DNA of 22,362 nucleotides from an uncultured Collinsella sp. (GCA_900551975.1 URYA01000007.1:1-22362), one strand, 5' to 3'; positions 1 to 7,181 are shown, counted from the stretch's first letter. Translations and numbers: made by a program. Notes: generated by a model from the sequence alone, not told the origin.

Positions 1-55
1 AGACCTCACCAACTCGTTCTACTTCATCGAGGCCGGCACGCTCGTGGAAAAGATC
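1..55. repeat. Left copy of 55-bp terminal overlap (circular junction)
   Basis: Bases 1-55 match 22308-22362 exactly. The transporter reading frame passes through the overlap and ends properly at 115, followed at once by a ribosome binding site and the next gene. This is what a circular molecule gives when an assembler leaves a k-mer-length overlap. A genuine terminal repeat of a linear element is much less likely because a gene spans it. The unique length is 22,307 bp. Confidence 0.95.
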
Positions 56-115
56 GAGTCGTCCTCGCAGACGCTCAAGCAGGAATACCTCGATACATAC
101 GAGGGAGGTGAATGA
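1..115 (+). CDS. ABC transporter permease/ATPase fusion, C-terminal part across the circular junction
   Basis: This is the 3' end of the gene that starts at 20608. Base 1 is the third base of an Ala codon, and bases 2-115 encode the last 37 residues and a TGA stop at 113-115. The part unique to this end (56-115) encodes 19 residues ending TYEGGE. The final codons (GAG GGA GGT) also form the ribosome binding site of the next gene, whose ATG lies one base past the stop. The two genes are therefore probably translationally coupled. Confidence 0.93.
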   Translation, partial: DLTNSFYFIEAGTLVEKIESSSQTLKQEYLDTYEGGE

Positions 116-116
116 C

Positions 117-461
117 ATGAAACTATTTGAACAGCTGAAGTCCAATGCGTCGCGCATGGCTGTCTACGCCATCCTCGTGGCAACGGCTTTATGCGGAATC
201 GCGGCACCCGTCTATGCGCTCAACGGGGAGAAAGGCGATGTCGAACCCGCGTACATGGCTTCGACGGTTAAAGACCGGTACAAAGCCTTCTCTGGAGACA
301 CGTTTTACGTAGCAGAGTACGACACGACCTACCGTCAGCTTCGCTACAACAAGAGATACGAATATCTAGGCCCAGAAGTAATCAGCTATACGTCGGGTTG
401 GTACCGCTCCAGCTATGGACACATAACCCAGTTCAAGTGTAACTACCGCGTGTACAACTAA
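117..461 (+). CDS. Small exported protein coupled to the ABC transporter (bacteriocin-like or other secreted peptide)
   Basis: The product has 114 residues. Start ATG 117 is chosen because GGGAGG (103-108) lies at good spacing; an in-frame GTG at 108 sits inside that site. Residues 1-36 form a Sec signal peptide: a basic, amphipathic start, a hydrophobic core (MAVYAILVATALCGIAAP) and a likely cut after VYA. The mature part is about 77 residues, rich in Tyr and Arg, with one Cys near the end and an aromatic C-terminus (NYRVYN). The gene directly follows a one-piece ABC-2 type transporter and is followed by a strong terminator, so the pair forms an operon. Size and context fit a secreted antimicrobial or signalling peptide with an export or self-protection transporter. 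The tail faintly recalls lactococcin 972-type peptides, but the Gly-Gly-Trp start of that family is absent. Export is well supported; function is not known. Confidence 0.8.
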   Translation: MKLFEQLKSNASRMAVYAILVATALCGIAAPVYALNGEKGDVEPAYMASTVKDRYKAFSGDTFYVAEYDTTYRQLRYNKRYEYLGPEVISYTSGWYRSSYGHITQFKCNYRVYN

Positions 462-479
462 AGCAACCGGCTGGGACGA

Positions 480-510
480 GGGGCGACGCAAAAGCGTCGC
501 CCCCGTTTTT
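480..510 (+). terminator. Intrinsic terminator of the ABC-peptide operon
   Basis: A perfect 10-bp stem (GGGGCGACGC at 480-489, GCGTCGCCCC at 494-503) with an AAAA loop is followed by CG and five T. It lies 18 bases past the stop of the exported peptide. Confidence 0.92.
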
Positions 511-525
511 AACCATGCCAGCTGA

Positions 526-780
526 ACCTGGTTCAGGCTTCAATGCAAGAAGAAGCAGGCCGAGGTCCAGATTTCGGACAAGAAGAGGGCGCTCGCGCGC
601 GAGGCGCGCAAGGCACGCAACCACGCGCTCATGGTCGTCGGCGGGCTCATCGTGAACCACGCGCCGTGCGGCAACTGGAAACGCATCGACTGGGACAGGC
701 TTGCGGCGTGAATCGACCGCCACGGATACAAGATCACCGGCTCCACGCAGCACGGAATCTGGACCCGTAACCTTTCGTAG
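526..780 (+). pseudogene. Degraded traD-like mobilization accessory gene
   Basis: The frame from 526 to 780 encodes a basic segment (DKKRALAREARKARNHAL) followed by MVVGGLIVNHAPCGNWKRID, then a TGA at 709-711, then IDRHGYKI. The predicted protein at 7399-7680 aligns along this part (VVAGGLVMQHAP, DWKRV, LAAWLDRYGYKV). The alignment places a Trp where this copy has TGA, so a TGG to TGA change broke the gene. There is no start codon in frame after the upstream TGA at 523-525 until well inside the conserved part. The pattern of basic RKAR residues, then a GG-containing helix and a later hydrophobic helix, is like small TraD/MobC-type relaxosome proteins (PF06412-like). It reads as a relic of an earlier mobilization module. 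Confidence 0.7.
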
Positions 781-801
781 CCCAGATCAAAATACCGGTT
801 G

Positions 802-848
802 TTTCCAGAAATCCTCTAGGAGGCGTCTAGATAGAGGATTTCTGGAAA
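802..848. terminator. Convergent hairpin terminator
   Basis: Perfect 16-bp arms (802-817 and 833-848) enclose a 15-base loop. It lies between the end of the traD relic (+, 780) and the end of the ATPase gene (-, 860), so it can stop both strands. The arm core AGAAATCCTCTAG resembles that of the hairpin at 14426-14464, which is also between convergent genes. There is no long T tract. Confidence 0.65.
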
Positions 849-859
849 TGCAAATAGCT

Positions 860-2125
860 TTAGATTCCGAGCGTATCGACCGGAGCAACAACGATGCCTT
901 CGCTAGTTACGTGAGCCGGCATACCAAACCCGATGACGATGAGTTTCGCCGCAGGCGGCCTCTCCCCGCGATCGACCAGCTTTCGCTCAAGTCGAAGCAG
1001 ATTTTCCACTGCCTCTGGTACTTGGGGGCTCCCGAGCTTAACCTCAACGGCAACCCACGAGCCGTCACGGCGATGGACAATCGCGTCGACCTCTAGGTCA
1101 TCAGCGTCGTGGTAGTGAGATACGGTCGCATCGCTGACCGCCGCGTAAACCTTGAGATCGTGCAGCACAAGGGATTCGAAGAGCAAGCCAAGGGTCTTCG
1201 GATCGGATGACAACGACTCCGGATCCGCACCGATGAGGGCGACGGCGAGCGATGAGTCCGCAAGGTGCCGCTTCGCGCCCTGCCGCAACTTCACCGGCGA
1301 CCTGAGAGCCGGATGCCACGCGGGGACATCGTCGACGATATTGATACGGCGCAGCGCGTCCATGTAGCCGGTAATCGTATTCTTTGAGACGTCAACACCC
1401 AAATCCCTTTCGATGGACCTCATGCCGGCAAGAGTCGATTCATTGCGTGCAAGCGACGAGAGCAAGGCCCTTACCTTAACCGGGTCGCGTTTCACTCCAT
1501 CCGCCCTCGAAACGTCAGACTCGCAAACACCGTCAATATAGGCGGCGGCTATCCGCATTGCGTCGGCAGTTGTCTTACCGACCGCTTGGGGCCAACCGCC
1601 GCGGCAGAGCAAATCCGCGATACCGGCGATACCGGCGATGGATCCGAGTGACGCCGCAACGGAATCGCCATCGAGCAGCGCACCAAGCGAGACCGCTCCC
1701 GACGAAATACCGAGCTCGAAAAGCGTCATGGTATCCATCCGCAAACGGGCGATTCGACCCACACCGCTGTGCATCGGCTGGTTCTCGGCTCGCGGCGTCG
1801 CAGATCCGGTGAGAATGAACTGTCCTGGCTCCCCTCCCCTGACATCGCATTCGAATCGCACGGCATCCCATAGCTTCGGTTCTTCCTGCCATTCGTCGAC
1901 AAGCCTCGGGGTCGGTCCGACAATTGCTTGGGCCGGATCGAGACGAGCGAGCTGGAGGGCCGCAAAACCGCCAGATGGGTCGGAGAGAGATAACGATGAC
2001 TCGGCAAATCTCTGAGCTGTCGTTGTCTTTCCACACCATTTCGGCCCCTGAATGAGCACTGCACCAAAAATGCCAAGGTCGCGCTCGACCAAGCAGTCAA
2101 CACAACGTCCTATATACCGATCCAT
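860..2125 (-). CDS. AAA ATPase with DUF4143 C-terminal domain
   Basis: The product has 421 residues, normal for the AAA_14 (PF13173) plus DUF4143 (PF13635) family. The Walker A motif GPKWCGKTT lies near residues 27-35, a Walker B-like RLVDEW near 82-87 and a sensor-like LTGSATP near 112. The C-terminal part carries VDAIVHRRDG-WVAVEVKLG, the nuclease-fold-like pattern typical of DUF4143. The start at 2125 is chosen because GGAGGG lies 7 bases upstream; a TTG at 2140 would overlap that site. Members are common in gut anaerobes and mobile elements, with no settled biochemical role; links to toxin-antitoxin or defence functions are suggestions only. It lies downstream of an XRE repressor on the same strand. 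Its own promoter, with a perfect TATAAT, abuts four 23-bp repeats. Confidence 0.92.
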   Translation of the reverse strand: MDRYIGRCVDCLVERDLGIFGAVLIQGPKWCGKTTTAQRFAESSLSLSDPSGGFAALQLARLDPAQAIVGPTPRLVDEWQEEPKLWDAVRFECDVRGGEPGQFILTGSATPRAENQPMHSGVGRIARLRMDTMTLFELGISSGAVSLGALLDGDSVAASLGSIAGIAGIADLLCRGGWPQAVGKTTADAMRIAAAYIDGVCESDVSRADGVKRDPVKVRALLSSLARNESTLAGMRSIERDLGVDVSKNTITGYMDALRRINIVDDVPAWHPALRSPVKLRQGAKRHLADSSLAVALIGADPESLSSDPKTLGLLFESLVLHDLKVYAAVSDATVSHYHDADDLEVDAIVHRRDGSWVAVEVKLGSPQVPEAVENLLRLERKLVDRGERPPAAKLIVIGFGMPAHVTSEGIVVAPVDTLGI

Positions 2126-2153
2126 CGGCTTTCCCTCCAATCATTCATTTGAA

Positions 2154-2182
2154 ATTATAGCGTCTATCTGCGTCGTTGGGAC
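2154..2182 (-). promoter_or_regulatory. Promoter of the ATPase gene
   Basis: On the minus strand a perfect -10 TATAAT occupies 2159-2154, about 30 bases upstream of the start codon at 2125. The place of the -35 box (about 2177-2182) has no good match to TTGACA and falls inside the first 23-bp repeat. Transcription may therefore depend on, or be blocked by, whatever binds the repeats. Confidence 0.55.
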
Positions 2183-2267
2183 AAATAACGATTACTTATT
2201 GGGACGATTGACGGTAATTTATTGGGACGATTGACGATAGCTCGTTGGGACGATTTCCATTTTCTTA
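2176..2267. repeat. Four tandem 23-bp repeats (operator or iteron-like)
   Basis: TTGGGAC begins at 2176, 2199, 2222 and 2245, an exact 23-bp period. The consensus is TTGGGACgAttgACg followed by a variable AT-rich part; the inner two copies are the most alike. The array lies between the XRE gene and the ATPase gene and ends over the -35 position of the ATPase promoter. A multi-copy regulator site is the simplest reading. An alternative is a leftover end of an IS21-type element, since such ends can carry several copies of a GTCCCAA-like motif; no transposase remnant is seen. Confidence 0.75.
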
Positions 2268-2313
2268 AGGCACTAATCAACGAGACCCACTGTGAACTAT
2301 GAGACGGATAAAT

Positions 2314-2550
2314 TTAGCTGACGCCTCTCATGAGTTCAGCAATGCTGATTTGAAATCCGTCGGCAATCTTCTTGAGATTTGAAAGGCTGACATTACGCCG
2401 CCCGACTTCAATGCTCGCGTAGTAGGAACGATCCATTTCAATCAAATTGGCGAACTGCTCTTGGCTGCACCCGAGTCCAGCGCGGAGCTCTTTGCATCTC
2501 ATGCCGAATGATTTCTGAAGCGTCTTCGTATCCAAGACAAAAAGAGTCAT
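2314..2550 (-). CDS. XRE-family helix-turn-helix repressor
   Basis: The product has 78 residues from ATG 2550. A Cro/C1-type HTH runs from about residue 16 to 70: RCKELRAGLGCSQEQFANLI, then MDRSYYASIEVGRRNVSLSN, then LKKIADGFQISIAELM. A TTG 21 bases further upstream lies inside the promoter palindrome and is unlikely to be used. ATG 2550 has no ribosome binding site but sits about 10 bases past the predicted -10 box, so the message is probably leaderless. It probably binds the palindrome at 2551-2591 and controls both itself and the divergent surface protein gene. Confidence 0.88.
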   Translation of the reverse strand: MTLFVLDTKTLQKSFGMRCKELRAGLGCSQEQFANLIEMDRSYYASIEVGRRNVSLSNLKKIADGFQISIAELMRGVS

Positions 2551-2591
2551 GGATTGTTGTATAAAAGCCAACGGACTATATACAACAATCC
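2551..2591. promoter_or_regulatory. Divergent face-to-face promoters inside a 13-bp palindrome
   Basis: Perfect arms GGATTGTTGTATA (2551-2563) and TATACAACAATCC (2579-2591) are separated by 15 bases. On the plus strand TTGTTG (2554-2559), a 17-base spacer and TATATA (2577-2582) point to the surface protein gene. On the minus strand TTGTTG (2588-2583), 17 bases and TTTATA (2565-2560) point to the XRE gene. Both promoters share the palindrome, so one repressor dimer pair could shut both. The minus start of transcription would fall near the XRE ATG. Confidence 0.8.
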
Positions 2592-2674
2592 CAGTTAAGG
2601 CGCATAATTGTCTCTATTGGAAAGCGCTCTGATGCCCAGTCGGATAGGGCACGGAAAAGGAATGGAACAGCACG

Positions 2675-5600
2675 ATGACCCAGGGAAAGCACTTCGCTGC
2701 CGGTGGCGATCACTTCGCCGCACTGCCAAACAAAAAGATTCACACTCCGAAGGGGATCGCGCGTCTGACCGTCACCGCGGCGACCATGGCCGCCATGACC
2801 GGATCGAGCCTCATCTCACCGTTCGCGGCATTCGCCCAGACCGGTGACGGGGGCACGCAGCACCCCGCCGTGATGTCGCCGATCGCCGCCCACGCCGGCA
2901 CGGCAGCCGGTACCGGCGCGAAATCCGCCGCACAGACCATCGCGGACCTGCAGAAGGCAGTCGACGAGGCGAAGGCGAAGGAGGACGCCGCCAAGGCATC
3001 CTTCGATGAGGCCGCCGGCCCCTACAACGAGGCGGCTTCCGCCCGCGAACAGGCCAAGGCATCCTACGATTCTGCAGTCAACGCCGGCACGGCAGCCGAC
3101 CGAGCGGCAATGGACGAGTACGCCCGTCAGGTCGCGGAGGGCAAGGACGCCGCCGATGCCGCCGGCAAGGACCTCGAGCAGGCGAAGGCAGGTCTCGCAG
3201 ACGCCAAGACCGATGCGTCCGAGAAGGACGAAGCGTACCAGTCCGCCCTCAAGGCGGCCCAGGATGCCAGGGACGCCCTCGATAAAGCCAAGGCCGATGC
3301 CGTAGGCGCCACCCCGGAGGCAATCAGTGCCGCCGAGCAGGCCGTGCGCGACGCCCAGGCTGCCGTGGACAGGGCACAGGCCGAACTGGACAACGCCAAC
3401 GCGACGCTTGCCGATGCCCAGTCCAAGCTGGTTGCGGTCCAGTCTGCAAAGGATTCCGCCGATGCCGTCCTCGCCGCAGCCCAGCAGAACAAGGACGCGG
3501 CGGATGCGAAGGCCGCAGCCGCCAGCGCCGCCTACGAGAAGGCGAAAGCAGACCTCGCTGCAGCGGAGGCAGGCGCGAGCGGCCCGGAGTACGATGCGGC
3601 AAAACAGAAGGTCGCGGACGCGGAGGCAGCCCTCGCTGCCGCACAAGCGGCACAGTCCCAGTGCGAGTCCGAGCTCGAGCAGGCGCAATCCGCCGCGGCA
3701 ACGGCACAGACCGAGCTAAATGATGCCCAGGCATCCCTCTCTGCGAAGCAGCAGGCCGCGGTCGATGCCGCGTCCGGCGTGAACGACGCCCAATCCGCAC
3801 TCGATGCCGCGAACTCCGACCTCGATGCCGCCAAGCAGGCGAACGTCAACGCCATCGCCAAGCTGGATGCAGCGAAGCAGGCTGTCAAGGACGCTGAGTC
3901 CGCCAAGGCAGCCGCCGACGTAGAGCTCGCGAACGCCAAGACCGCAAAGGATACCGCTGACGCCGCCGTGACCGCCGCGCAGCAGAAGGTCGACGAGGCC
4001 CAGGCGAAACTCGATACCGCCGACGCGCAGCTCAAGCAGGGAGCCATCGGTTTCTTCCGTGCCATGGGTGCCGAAGATGCAGCCAACATCATCCTGAACG
4101 CCAAATATGCCGGAAAGACCGAAGTCGGCAACTCCAAGGACGCCACGTCTCTTGACAATATGCTCAATGCGATCAAGTGGATGAAGTCCGTCAACGACTA
4201 CCGCAAGTCGGTCGGCCTGTCCGAGCTCCATGTCACCTACAAGCTCATCGCCGGTGCGATCGCAGATGCCAACTACAGCGACACCGTGCTCGATCATGCC
4301 CGTCAATATGATTTTGCCGAAAACCTGGCATGGAATTACGGAATCGATCCGAGTGGGCAGTGGATCGAGCAGGAGAAGGGCTTTTTCGACAAGGCAACGG
4401 AGGCCCTTTATGGAGTCACCGGTCTTGTCGGCAAGGATGCCTATGATTTCTATGCAAAGAACGGTGTCGCAATCAACCATTGGATTGCAGACAACTGCCA
4501 CTGGGAGAACGGCAGTAGCGGCACCGTCGGCCATTACATGAACATCATCAATCCCGAACTCGCCGTTATGGGAATGGCAACCTGCACCAAGGGCACCATG
4601 TCCGGGCTTCAGACGCAGTGCTACACCGCAGAGATCTCCGGCTGGTCCGGCTCCGGTTGGAACATGAACCCCATCTCCGTCGACGAGTACGAGCAGAAGC
4701 TGACCTCCTATATCAACGGCCTGAAGAACGCCAAGAGCGCACTCGACGCAGCCAAGGCCGATCTCGCATCCAAGCAGCAGGCAGCCACCGACGCCGCTGA
4801 AACCGTCCAGCAGAAGCAGGACGCAGCGGATTCCGCACAGGCAGATGTCGATGCCGTAAAGCAGGGTGTTGCCGATGCCCAGCGTGCCGTCGATGCCGCA
4901 AAGGCTGATCTCGCATCCAAGCAGCAGGGCGTCACGGATGCTCAGACCGAGCTTGATGCGGCGAAATCGGACCTCGATGCCGCCAACGCGGCAGTCGATA
5001 CGGCAAAGTCGACCGTCCAGCAGAAACAGGTCGCCTTTGATGCCGCCAACGCAGCCGTAACGGCCGCACAGTCTAAGTTGGATTCCGCCAAGGCGGACAC
5101 CGCTGCTAAGCAGCAGGGTGTGGACGATGCGAACGCCGATCTCGCGAAGTTCTTCCAGGACGTCGCCGACGCCAAGAAGGCGGTCGATACCGCAAAGAGC
5201 GTTCATGACGCGGCGGCAGCCGATCAGGTCGAGAAGGCGACCGTCCTCGCCGCCGCCGAGCAAAAGGCGGACGCCACCGCACGCGCCCTCGCGGATGCCC
5301 AGCGTGCCGTCGATGCCGCAAAGGCCGATACCAGCGTTGCCGCCGACAGGCTTACCGGCTCCCAGACCGATCTCGATGACGCACAGTCGAACCTCGACAT
5401 CCTCACCGATCTTGCCGCGAAGCTCGCAGAGGCACAGCAGCGCGAGCAGGATGCAGTAAAGGCCGTCAATGACACCAAGGCCGCCCTCGATGCCGCGAAG
5501 GCGGATACCATCGCCGCCGAGTCCCTGGTCTCCGCCGCCGAGCAGGTGAAGGCGCAGGCAGACGCCAAGCTGTCGAAGCTGAACTCCATCGATGCCGGCG

Positions 5601-6049
5601 CGGCGATCGCTTCCGGCAATGATGTGAACGCGGATGACGCCCTCAACGCGCTTTTCGCCGCAGCAGTCGAGACACGTGCCAAGGTCGCGCCCGCCAAGGC
5701 CATCCTGGACGAGAAGCAGGCCGCGGTGGACGAGCTCCAGCCCGGCTACAATGCGACACTCGCCGCCTACGAGCAGGCGAAGTCCGACCGCATCGCAGCG
5801 GAGCAGAAGCTTTCCGATGAGATCGCACGACAGGAGGCAGAGGAGGTCGCAAAGCAGCAGGCGGCATACACCCCGAAGCATCTCGCCGGCACGGATACCG
5901 CCCAGCCCGGCAGCCTCGCCCAGACCGGCAGCCTCGCCCAGACCGGCGACCGCGCGGGACTTATCGGCGAGACGTTCGTCATCGGCGGTACCGTCCTCGT
6001 GGCAGCCGGCGTCTTCCTCGATCAAAAGAAGCGCCGCGAGCAGATGTAG
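2675..6049 (+). CDS. Cell-wall-anchored coiled-coil protein with CAP domain (PrgA/Sec10 surface-exclusion type)
   Basis: The product has 1124 residues. A long basic start and hydrophobic core (about 27-50) end in AFA-Q (52-55), a signal peptide of surface-protein type. About 65-453 is Ala/Lys/Asp/Gln-rich coiled coil. About 455-685 is a CAP/SCP-like globular domain with NDYRKSVGLSEL, the E-N pair in FAENLAWNYG and GHYMNIINPELAVMG. About 690-1070 is a second coiled coil. The end carries LAQTG twice (about 1081-1091), a hydrophobic helix and the basic tail KKRREQM. This order, a CAP domain held on a long stalk anchored by sortase, is that of PrgA/Sec10 of enterococcal pheromone plasmids, which reduces uptake of related plasmids and shortens cell contact. 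LAxTG is a class E-like sortase signal; no sortase is encoded here, so the host must provide it. No conjugation pore genes are present, so an adhesin is an alternative. Ribosome binding is weak (AAAAGGA lies rather far upstream). Confidence 0.88.
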   Translation: MTQGKHFAAGGDHFAALPNKKIHTPKGIARLTVTAATMAAMTGSSLISPFAAFAQTGDGGTQHPAVMSPIAAHAGTAAGTGAKSAAQTIADLQKAVDEAKAKEDAAKASFDEAAGPYNEAASAREQAKASYDSAVNAGTAADRAAMDEYARQVAEGKDAADAAGKDLEQAKAGLADAKTDASEKDEAYQSALKAAQDARDALDKAKADAVGATPEAISAAEQAVRDAQAAVDRAQAELDNANATLADAQSKLVAVQSAKDSADAVLAAAQQNKDAADAKAAAASAAYEKAKADLAAAEAGASGPEYDAAKQKVADAEAALAAAQAAQSQCESELEQAQSAAATAQTELNDAQASLSAKQQAAVDAASGVNDAQSALDAANSDLDAAKQANVNAIAKLDAAKQAVKDAESAKAAADVELANAKTAKDTADAAVTAAQQKVDEAQAKLDTADAQLKQGAIGFFRAMGAEDAANIILNAKYAGKTEVGNSKDATSLDNMLNAIKWMKSVNDYRKSVGLSELHVTYKLIAGAIADANYSDTVLDHARQYDFAENLAWNYGIDPSGQWIEQEKGFFDKATEALYGVTGLVGKDAYDFYAKNGVAINHWIADNCHWENGSSGTVGHYMNIINPELAVMGMATCTKGTMSGLQTQCYTAEISGWSGSGWNMNPISVDEYEQKLTSYINGLKNAKSALDAAKADLASKQQAATDAAETVQQKQDAADSAQADVDAVKQGVADAQRAVDAAKADLASKQQGVTDAQTELDAAKSDLDAANAAVDTAKSTVQQKQVAFDAANAAVTAAQSKLDSAKADTAAKQQGVDDANADLAKFFQDVADAKKAVDTAKSVHDAAAADQVEKATVLAAAEQKADATARALADAQRAVDAAKADTSVAADRLTGSQTDLDDAQSNLDILTDLAAKLAEAQQREQDAVKAVNDTKAALDAAKADTIAAESLVSAAEQVKAQADAKLSKLNSIDAGAAIASGNDVNADDALNALFAAAVETRAKVAPAKAILDEKQAAVDELQPGYNATLAAYEQAKSDRIAAEQKLSDEIARQEAEEVAKQQAAYTPKHLAGTDTAQPGSLAQTGSLAQTGDRAGLIGETFVIGGTVLVAAGVFLDQKKRREQM
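4874..4905 (+). repeat. 32-bp exact intragenic repeat, copy 1
   Basis: Identical to 5294-5325, 420 bp (140 codons) downstream and in the same frame within the second coiled coil of the surface protein. Recombination between the copies would shorten the stalk by exactly 140 residues without a frameshift. Confidence 0.9.
5294..5325 (+). repeat. 32-bp exact intragenic repeat, copy 2
   Basis: Partner of 4874-4905. It encodes DAQRAVDAAKA. Weaker copies of the same heptad-type DNA repeat occur throughout both coiled coils. Confidence 0.9.
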
Positions 6050-6072
6050 GACAAATCGCATAACGACTCGGA

Positions 6073-6105
6073 AAGGGGAATCCCGCAAAAGGGATTCCCC
6101 TTTTT
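6073..6105 (+). terminator. Intrinsic terminator of the surface protein gene
   Basis: A 12-bp stem (6073-6084 AAGGGGAATCCC with 6091-6102 GGGATTCCCCTT) with loop GCAAAA ends in five T. It starts 24 bases after the stop. Confidence 0.93.
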
Positions 6106-6174
6106 CGTCTCGCCAGCCACGGTTCGTTGAGGCAGCTTCAGATTAAGGGCCACAGATTAAACCGATCTACAACT

Positions 6175-6220
6175 GTGACCATATGACTGTGCGCACATGT
6201 TAGCATAGTCATATGGTCAC
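6175..6220. promoter_or_regulatory. 14-bp inverted repeat of the TAGTCATATG site family
   Basis: Perfect arms GTGACCATATGACT (6175-6188) and AGTCATATGGTCAC (6207-6220) surround 18 bases that include CATGTTAGCAT. Related motifs occur at 6555-6596 and 7721-7866. It lies downstream of the minus-strand gene 6259-6483 and is likely bound by the same protein, probably the ParA-linked RHH protein. Confidence 0.65.
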
Positions 6221-6258
6221 CTATTTGCAGCTGCGATTATGCTGCGACAACTCAACCG

Positions 6259-6483
6259 TTAGCGCTTATTAAACAGCCGACCAAATCCTGGTTTGCCCAG
6301 TGTCTGGCGCATCTGCCCCACCTGAATCTCCGTCTCCACGCCATCCTTGCCGAAGACGTTGCTCATATTTTTAGCAGTCGGGATGACCGTCTTCACCTCA
6401 CCCGTCGTTAGGTCGAAGCGCTGGCAGCCGACCTGGTTCTCAAGATGGATCTGACCATCGGATCCAAAGACATTCTGGTACAT
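6259..6483 (-). CDS. Small protein with an internal repeat, unknown function
   Basis: The product has 74 residues. ATG 6483 is chosen because GAGGAGG lies 5 bases upstream; the longer frame to 6582 lacks a site. The sequence holds two related blocks, NVFGSDGQIHLENQVG (about 4-19) and NVFGKDGVETEIQVG (about 41-55), each a beta-strand-like stretch, and a basic end (FGRLFNKR). No signal peptide or membrane segment. I do not recognise the family. It is divergent from the antitoxin-like gene at 6583, and a paired site lies between them. Confidence 0.72.
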   Translation of the reverse strand: MYQNVFGSDGQIHLENQVGCQRFDLTTGEVKTVIPTAKNMSNVFGKDGVETEIQVGQMRQTLGKPGFGRLFNKR

Positions 6484-6554
6484 GTCTGCCTCCTCGCAAG
6501 AAACTGTCGATCCCAAGATAACAGACGGGCGAATCCGGCGCAGCAGACGCTCGA

Positions 6555-6596
6555 TAATACATGACCATGTTAATGTAGTCATATGCTCATGTATTA
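6555..6596. promoter_or_regulatory. Divergent control site with TAGTCATATG motif
   Basis: Arms TAATACATGA (6555-6564) and TCATGTATTA (6587-6596) are a perfect 10-bp inverted repeat. Between them lie CCATGTTAATG and GTAGTCATATG, matching the motif at 6175-6220 and 7830-7866. The start codon of the plus-strand gene (6583) is inside the site, so binding would block its expression. Confidence 0.6.
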
Positions 6597-6777
6597 CAAG
6601 CTGGGACCTTATGTATTAGAGCTCGAACCGCGCCGCCGCGTCACCATGAACACCGACGGCGAGAACATCGACTACTTCAAGGCGGAGGCCGCCCGCACGG
6701 ACGCCCCCTATCAGGTCATCATCAACATGTACCTGACGGAGTCCCGCATGCAGAAGAGGCACCTCGCGGTCGCGTAA
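6583..6777 (+). CDS. CopG/BrnA-like orphan antitoxin
   Basis: The product has 64 residues. RRRVTMNTDGENIDYFKAEA followed by ARTDAPYQVIINMYLTES has the strand-helix-helix form and the PYQxxINxYL pattern of BrnA/CopG-type antitoxins (PF14384-like). ATG 6583 or 6589 is used without an evident ribosome binding site. No BrnT, RelE or HicA-type toxin is encoded next to it; the only neighbour is a divergent gene of unknown role. It may be the surviving half of a toxin-antitoxin pair or a stand-alone repressor acting on the site in which it starts. Confidence 0.72.
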   Translation: MLMYYKLGPYVLELEPRRRVTMNTDGENIDYFKAEAARTDAPYQVIINMYLTESRMQKRHLAVA

Positions 6778-6845
6778 TACAAATAGGCAAGATCCCACGC
6801 GTGTCACGCCTCGCCGCAATCGGAGCGCCGTCTGCGGCGCGGGGC

Positions 6846-6900
6846 GGAATAAGACCGGGCGACCCGGGCAATCTGGTCCCGGCTCTCCCGGTCGTATTCC
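6846..6900. ncRNA. Structured element, copy A (strand of action unknown)
   Basis: An outer stem pairs GGAATA (6846-6851) with TATTCC (6895-6900) and ACCGGG (6854-6859) with CCCGGT (6887-6892), with AG opposite CG between. The top holds CCCGGGCAAT followed by CTGGTCCCGGC (6863-6883). The element at 16926-16987 shares 16 of 21 bases of this top, including CCCGGGCAAT, but has a different outer stem that still pairs over about the same length. The lack of a T tract argues against a plain terminator. It is the only notable content of the gap 6778-6929. Confidence 0.5.
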
Positions 6901-6929
6901 TACGATATCGCCCCTAAATCACCAATGTG

Positions 6930-7169
6930 TCAGATAAAGAATGAGGCAATGGCTATGACCACGCATACGGCAGATGCAGCGACTGCGCTTTTTTTCCTCT
7001 CCTTTAGTCCGACGAATAGGGTTGCCGTAAAGTAAAGGGCGGAAATGCAGGATATGGCAAGCGAAACGAGCTCCTTGGGCGGTTTCAGCAAAAGGTCGCT
7101 AGCAAAGAGTAATGCAAGCAGGGCAAAGCCGATTGTGACCAAGTATCTCGATTGATTTTGCGACAGCAT
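6930..7169 (-). CDS. Small membrane protein, probably three helices
   Basis: The product has 79 residues. Hydrophobic segments lie near 9-26 (YLVTIGFALLALLFASDLLL), 34-53 (LVSLAISCISALYFTATLFV) and 60-79 (AVAASAVCVVIAIASFFI), with a basic KERKK loop between the last two. AAAGG precedes ATG 7169 by 9 bases. It follows a 37-residue membrane peptide gene by 12 bases on the same strand, so the two form an operon. Family not recognised; an immunity-like or stress-membrane role is possible but not shown. Confidence 0.7.
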   Translation of the reverse strand: MLSQNQSRYLVTIGFALLALLFASDLLLKPPKELVSLAISCISALYFTATLFVGLKERKKSAVAASAVCVVIAIASFFI

Positions 7170-7181
7170 GGCAACTGCCTT

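Noticed and set aside
117..461. Firm assignment as lactococcin 972-type bacteriocin
   Set aside because: Only the tail and the general plan are similar; the family's Gly-Gly-Trp start and associated seven-helix protein are missing.
2126..2313. IS21-type insertion sequence
   Set aside because: The GTCCCAA-like repeats recall such ends, but no istA/istB remnant or second end is found.
2816..3688. 290-residue minus-strand open frame
   Set aside because: It is also a mirror of the coiled-coil gene, without a start signal or recognisable fold.
3716..6088. 790-residue open frame on the minus strand
   Set aside because: It is antisense to the surface protein gene, low in complexity (Leu/Gly/Cys/Arg-rich) and a by-product of the biased Ala/Asp/Lys codons of the coiled coil.
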